In this document: positions 58,902-64,000 of the stretch, piece after piece
Layout: the number at the start of each line of letters is the position of its first letter
Position numbering within the stretch: position 1 is the first letter of the stretch
Assembly: GCF_000003815.2 (NCBI RefSeq)
Contig: NC_049979.1
Coordinates: forward strand, 19,337,686-19,401,685
From: Branchiostoma floridae
Lineage: Eukaryota; Chordata; Leptocardii; Amphioxiformes; Branchiostomatidae
Reading direction: 5' to 3'
DNA: 64,000 bases
The notes under the pieces: model-generated
Seen by the model: only the letters and a program-made list of their open reading frames with translations
What the model was told of the DNA's origin: nothing
The model's database searches: none
Position numbers and translations under genes: made by a program

Positions 58902-60366
58902 TTCTATATATGACGACTACCTTATGTTTTATATATATGGTTTGTTTTATACATATTAATGTTTGTTGAATTCATTGCATTGTGTGACTTCATTTGTCGT
59001 CATTTAAATAAATTAAAGATTCAACGTGTGTTAAAAGCTGGCGCTGTGAAATCCTTGAAACCCTGACACTTTTTACTATCAATTCTTCGATCAATTCCGT
59101 TTCTGCTACTGGGCCCGGGCATCACACATGTACCTCGCGGACGCGAAAATGATTAGTGAGTGATGTAAAGCTGGTCGGTAAACAGCGCTTTAGTGTGGAC
59201 CAAAAACTGGTACAGCACCCCAAGGGACTAGTTATCGGGTAGATAAAATCACAGTCATGTATAATCAGGTGGCATTATCTCCATGATTGTCTAGATGAAG
59301 ACTAGATCTATTAGTATTTGGCCCACACCTATTTTGCGTGCTGACTCAGGATTCCATTGCTTGAATCGATGCATTCTAGTGTAAAGTCCACAGTGAGTTG
59401 TTTGATTCTCGTGCCAATTTGATGATAAAGTGACCTCATGGCATCGCCCTTTATCCTTTCAGCGTTTTGTACCTCTTCACCTTTCACAGGCTCGTCTTTG
59501 TACGTTCAAGGTACACCAGACACGTGTGCGTCATGAGAGTATTGACTTTATCAACAACAAATCTGTGTATGATATAACGCCCGTCCTTTGTTTAATGGGA
59601 CACTTGTCGTGGAATGTTAACATCAGGACACTAATATTTTAAAGACGTATATGGTGATTTCCCCATTTCAGTACATGATAGTAAAATGCGAAGTAACGTT
59701 TTTGCCGTCATTGTATGCTAGGCTGTTAGCTGTGTTCCAAGGATATCTAACTACCCAGCGCCTGTTGGCGACAAATTATTGCGGCAATTGCGAATTTTTC
59801 TCCAATTTTCCGTGTGGTCAAACAAAATGGCCGCGCCAGAAATGTCATGTCCTCACTTCTCGTCCCAAATTAGATACATGTAGAAGATAGCTTTGATGGA
59901 AATTGCAGCGCTACCGTCAACCAATGTACAATTATTAAGATTTTTGAAGAAGAGATTTGCAGTAATCACTGCGAATGTTTCATCTAAATAAAAAATCACA
60001 GCTCCAGGCAACAAACTGCACCGGTTGGTGCTGGTTGATGTTTGCATTCATATAGTTGAGATTTTGTCGATTGTTGGTGGCTGTCAAACCCCCTTCTCAA
60101 AACGAATTACTAGTATTGCATTAATTTACACAAACAAAATTACAATTACAGAAAACAAATGAGATCTGCGATAAAACTTTCGTGGTACAAATCCAGATTT
60201 ATTATCATTCAGTACTTCTAGTCCCTTTAATATCAATACATGAACACTCTTAAAACATTAGACCACCGGGGTGAATAAATATAAACAGTATGTATGCAAG
60301 AAACACAGTTATTGTTGGATTAGAACACGTTACATAGTGTTAATATTCTGAATCCCCAGTAGCATT
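57611..60366. other. Intergenic region between HSPA12-like and NTase genes
   Basis: Includes the HSPA12-like 3' UTR, with AATAAA at 58135-58140. The block at 57925-57985 (gacgtttcggatag..ctatccttcgtcaatgac) has a short hairpin and looks like an interspersed repeat; class unknown. A (CTAT)n array lies at 58751-58906. AATAAA on the minus strand at about 60198 could end the NTase transcript. No exon is recognised at 59000-60366. Confidence 0.5.
58751..58906. repeat. (CTAT)n tetranucleotide array
   Basis: About 155 bp of ctat units with short tatataa and taaatatc interruptions; the last 75 bp are almost pure. Confidence 0.95.
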
Positions 60367-63300
60367 CTACGAGCTCTGAACATAGACGCCAGAAAAATAA
60401 GCGCTTTTGCAAAGAAATCGTGCGATACACAAATCTTCAGTCCGACATGAAATATTTCTACCGCTGCCAGGGTTCTTCCCCAAATCATACACACAGTCAA
60501 CACACTCTTCGGCAATCTTCGGCCCGAACGTTGTGGCACGGAATGATACGATGGAACAAACTTCGTCGATGTTAGCCAATAAGGTCGTCTTGACGTATTC
60601 ATTGTGCTCTATGTTGTGTTGCAAATGCAGAGCTGCAGTGAAAAAGCGAACGTAATTTATCGTGGCCTGATCCTTGTAGGCGCAGGCCTCATCATGGAGG
60701 GGGATCAGTGTCGAGTAACTAAGGACGCTTTCGAGGCACTCCAAAACTCTTCCATTATTGCATTGTCTCATGTAAAAGAGGCATGCAGCCTGCAGGGTGA
60801 TCATTTTTGGATACACTTTCGTGTCTAAGCTATCTGAGGCATTCCATTGCTTCAGTTTGTTCAGCGCTGTATCGTACAGTCGATCTATGTCTTCATAGCG
60901 TTTCTGAGTTTCCAGCAGCTTTGAATAATTTAGTACATAAATGGCAATGTCCCATGGCACGACTGATTTGTCAGCTTGGAAAGAATCTCCAAACCTGTGA
61001 AATCGTTCTGCAATGGTTTGACTTTGGACATCGCCATGGGATTCCGAAGTAGTGTTTTCCTCTATCATTAGAGCCGCTTCCGATAAAAGTGGATGTAAAC
61101 AGTTGATCCAGCCCAGCCTGTGCTTCTCTGCTTCCTCTGGCATGGATAGCTCAGTGTAGGACCACCACAGCTGGAAACGAGTTGTCATCTCGTTTTCTCT
61201 ATTGTATTTGCGTTTATTTGAGGACCGCTCTAATTGAATATCTTCCTCGAGATACCTAACAGCAGTTGTGTGATCACCAAAAACCGCCGACAATCTGCCG
61301 ATTGGAACTACGCAAGCCTCTTTGCGTAATTCGCATCCTATGTACCCAGGCGGATAACTACGGTATGTGTGTTTCTTGTCTTCATTGATGGCAAAGTCTA
61401 GCATTTCAAGTGACAATCGCAAATCTCCTGTGCAGTAAAACAGAGCAGCAGCAATGCCATACATAAATGTAACAAAAGGACCACCGAACCCAAACGTCAG
61501 CGGGCCGTTGCAAAACTTGCGACAAAAATGCTCAATCTTGTAAAAGAGACCCAAAACAGGCGTTGCAGAAGCAGAGAAAATCACGTGAACATCAACAGGT
61601 GTCCTCTTTGTCACGTCGAAGATATATTTGACAAACTTTACAACAAATGACACGTCTTCTCCTGGGCCAAGGTCACTCAATAACAATCCTACTGTAAGGG
61701 CAGTCATAGGATCAGCTCTATATGTGTCCTTGTTGAAAGCAGAGCGAGAAATGTCAGTCAAATGATGAAACAGCTCGAACATATCAACTTGGCCGGTGTG
61801 GGACTTGATGATGGAAGCATGAACTGCTTTGTTTACCGCAGTGAGAAACTTATTCAAACAGACATGTAGTGGTATGAGCGTGTAGAACAATCGACTCCAA
61901 ATAACGTGGTATTCACGGTCTCACGTATTGTAAACCTTAAAGTTATTCATCGTCGAATTAAATCCCAACAACCCTCGCTGTGCTCTGTTCGCAAAGTATG
62001 TATGCAAGCGAAGTTCATCCACAATGGCAACGATTGTACTAAGATTATGATATCCGTCTGGGCCCAAAGCATTGATTTGCAATAAATTCCTCAGAGTGTG
62101 GCCCACACTTTCTCCGATACAGTTGAATAGTAAACCAAGCGATTCCACCATCAAACTACCTAAACGATATAAAACTTTCTTAACATTAACCGGGCCGCTT
62201 AAAATGGTAAACTGCCTCAAAATGGATTCCTTTGCTATGAAAAAATCCCCCAAGGATGCTAGTGCCCTCTCGGCCCTTACAGTCAAGCCAAGCCTTACTT
62301 GAGAGGGAAGATCAAGTAACTCCTGGACCCTGCTTCTGTAAGCCTCTACCAAGGTTTTCTCACCTGAGATCAAAGTCACGTTACAAAGCACATCAGCTAG
62401 GTGATACCCTTCTTTGACCGATCGCTCGTCCTTTTGCAGGTCCGCCATTTCACTCGGAGTCATGATGAGTTCTAGGGCAGGTTTAGACGCCGTCGGGTCT
62501 CTACCGAGGGCTGTCTTGCTTGCCCAGGGCATGGAGCCGTCAAAGCTGAATCCTTGAGGCGTCGTATTGTCGTAGTACCAGTCATTGTTCTTGTTGTTGA
62601 AGTCATTAAGGCTTTTGATTGTCATTGATGGCAGGATCGTCTCCTCTAAGTTTAAGACTTTCAAATGAAGTAAATGGGTGAGGGTGCGGAAGTAGATCTT
62701 GTTTTGATCTGTACACTTCCCTTCTTCCACCAAAATGGCGAACTCCATGTCGGAGTATGGCGTCATTTCCTCCTTGCATATCGACCCCATTCCTACAATG
62801 GCGCACTGACATGGAACTGGGCCTAGTGTTTTGATGCACTCTTCAACCATGTCAGCAATGAATTGCTTCATTTTGACTGCAACAGAGTGATACATTGACC
62901 TGACCGCTTCTGTTCGTCTCCTTTCAGCGTTTCTTGCCTCTTCACTCTCCATTGGATTGTCTTTGTGGGCATGATATTTGTGTGAAGAAATCATTTGAAG
63001 CTTCTTTCTGCACCTATGGCAAATTTTTCCCAGTTGTAGTTTGTGATTTATATCCTCCTTACGAGTAGAGGCGATAGGGTTTCGGATGCCAACAACGTAC
63101 CTCAGGAAGCATTTCTCCGTACGTTTGATGCGGTGCACCAGGCTCTGTCTACCGTCCCAGTCTGCGCATCGAACCAGTGCCGCGTTGTACAAGGCTGATG
63201 CTTTGGTGAAGTCTTTACCGTCTTTACTGATCCGGCTCTTGTGGAGATACACGTCACCGATACTTTTTAAGGCGACAACTTCCAACGGCTTGTCATCCAT

Positions 63301-63408
63301 CTCCACAGCATGTTTCAGAATCTGTGCGTATGCTTCTTCAGCAATTTCAAATAACCCGTGATAAAAGAGCATATCCACCGCAAGAAACTGATTCGACAAA
63401 GTCGCCAT
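60367..63408 (-). CDS. Nucleotidyltransferase-helical-repeat protein, interrupted by one in-frame TGA
   Basis: One uninterrupted genomic frame from 63408 to 60367 (1013 sense codons) except for TGA at 61923-61921 (codon 496). The N-terminus is helical and TPR-like (LFEIAEEAYAQILKHA). A zinc-like CHRCRKKL lies at about 130. A nucleotidyltransferase core VGMGS (205-209) with DME (220-222) fits the G-S...D-x-E pattern of the Pol-beta/DUF294 fold. GSMPWASKTALGRDP follows. The second half is all-helical, repeat-like (WWSYTELSMPEEAEKH, RYEDIDRLYDTALNKL). The ATG at 63408 (acaATGgcg) is preferred over 63483 because a TATA box lies 50 nt upstream. The 517 codons after the TGA stay open with family-like content, so the stop is recent, polymorphic, an error, or read through. 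I cannot name the substrate. Confidence 0.8.
61921..61923 (-). other. In-frame TGA within the NTase gene
   Basis: Local minus-strand sequence AATACGTGAGACCGTGAA reads N T stop D R E. Downstream codons continue in the same frame (YHVIWSRLFYTLIPLH). A CGA-to-TGA change at a CpG is the simplest origin. The same bases also spell a good splice donor (GTGAGA), so use of an alternative donor is possible. Confidence 0.85.
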
Positions 63409-63456
63409 TGTGGTAGACACGAAACTTTGATCTATTCTATGGGAAAGTTGTTTAAT

Positions 63457-63465
63457 CTTTATATA
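63457..63465 (-). promoter_or_regulatory. TATA box of the NTase gene
   Basis: TATATAAAG on the minus strand, about 50 nt upstream of the ATG at 63408. A start site 25-30 nt downstream would leave a 5' UTR of about 20 nt. This argues for the 63408 start and against an upstream exon. Confidence 0.6.
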
Positions 63466-64000
63466 CCATTTAAAAAGGAACATGTGCAGTAAAAATAGAA
63501 TGCCGTATGTACAGGGGACTTCCCACTGTTATGCTAATGGAGTCCGAAGACTTGTTTGTACATGTGTATGTACATGAGTTTGAGTAGAGCTAGAGTAAGA
63601 TTGACTCGGTTCCACTTCCCCTTGAGTATACAACGAGGCTAGCGTGGTGTAACTTAGATAACGTTAAACAGCCTGTCCCGTTATATGAGCGATGACTTCA
63701 CCCTTCCCCATTTTGCATAGTTTCGGTAATATACAAATAACACTCCAACTCTCACTTCCTTTTACGCACTTCAAGTGTACATGAAGGGATTCTATGTAAT
63801 GTGACTGCAAAGGCTTGTTTCGAAAGCACAAACAGTGTCTAATGACAAATATTTCTCAAAAGTAAGTCAGGCAGACGCTACCTTTGTTCGGTTTAGTAAA
63901 TCCAGACCCCCCCCCCCAAAAAAAAAAGTTAAAGGGCTTGCAGTACAGAGAAAGAATACGAAAGAGGAAGGGGTACTTATTCTTATGAAGTAATTGTAAA
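63466..64000. other. Right edge, upstream of the NTase gene
   Basis: No exon seen. Contains a C9 run followed by an A11 run at 63908-63928, a weak place for sequence accuracy. Confidence 0.4.

Noticed and set aside
61921-61923. Selenocysteine codon
   Set aside because: No selenoprotein family likeness and no SECIS search was possible; mutation, allele or error is simpler.
61890-61923. Two separate adjacent genes rather than one interrupted gene
   Set aside because: The codons between the TGA and the next ATG are in the same frame and read as continuous protein, and no promoter or polyadenylation signal separates them.
1-64000. CRISPR array, operon or prophage
   Set aside because: Spliced genes, LINEs and SINE show eukaryotic DNA; the tandem repeats lack unique spacers.

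Overview
The window looks like nuclear DNA of an invertebrate chordate, most likely an amphioxus (Branchiostoma). This is an inference. Genes are split by GT-AG introns, about 40 percent of the sequence is transposon-derived, and the gene families (tandem SLC27/FATP genes, single-module TNF receptors, an HSPA12-type Hsp70, a nucleotidyltransferase-helical-repeat protein) are ones known to be expanded in cephalochordates. No prokaryotic, viral or CRISPR features were seen. Exon-intron models below were built by hand from splice consensus, and every model closes in frame.

Layout. 1-4005: non-coding DNA with a G-rich minisatellite and a three-layer nest of transposons. 4409-8448 and 9788-14338: tandem copies of a fatty-acid transport protein / very-long-chain acyl-CoA synthetase gene (SLC27 family). 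The second is complete (9 exons, 629 aa); the first has only exons 3-9 in the window. 15017-24483 (minus): an 8-exon gene for an unrecognised single-pass receptor (497 aa) with a Cys-rich ectodomain, a Ser/Thr/Pro stalk, a transmembrane helix, a 31-nt micro-exon and a tyrosine-rich tail; one intron holds an intact LINE ORF. 26000-28461 and 30109-32274 (plus): two paralogous TNF-receptor-like genes with a single BCMA/TACI-type cysteine module, identical exon phases, a shared C-terminal motif, and a perfect NF-kB site upstream of each. 34819-45164 (minus): a 5-exon gene resembling the C-terminal part of mitochondria-eating protein (Mieap/SPATA18). 46307-57610 (plus): a 4-exon HSPA12-like Hsp70 relative (620 aa). 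60367-63408 (minus): an intronless nucleotidyltransferase-plus-helical-repeat gene interrupted by one in-frame TGA.

Mobile DNA fills the introns. There are at least five LINE insertions (one with an intact 1017-codon ORF, one flanked by a 13-bp target duplication), a tRNA-derived SINE, a DNA transposon with 23-bp perfect inverted repeats and TA flanks, several foldback elements (one with a 9-bp target duplication), and five copies of a 0.3-1.6 kb interspersed family ending in CTAG followed by T.

Functionally the 15-32 kb segment is the most coherent. A docking-type receptor gene lies head-to-head with the first of two TNF-receptor-like genes, and putative CRE and NF-kB sites lie nearby, which suggests an immune or signalling receptor cluster. 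The other genes (lipid activation, mitochondrial quality control, chaperone-like ATPase, nucleotidyltransferase) show no evident pathway link to one another.
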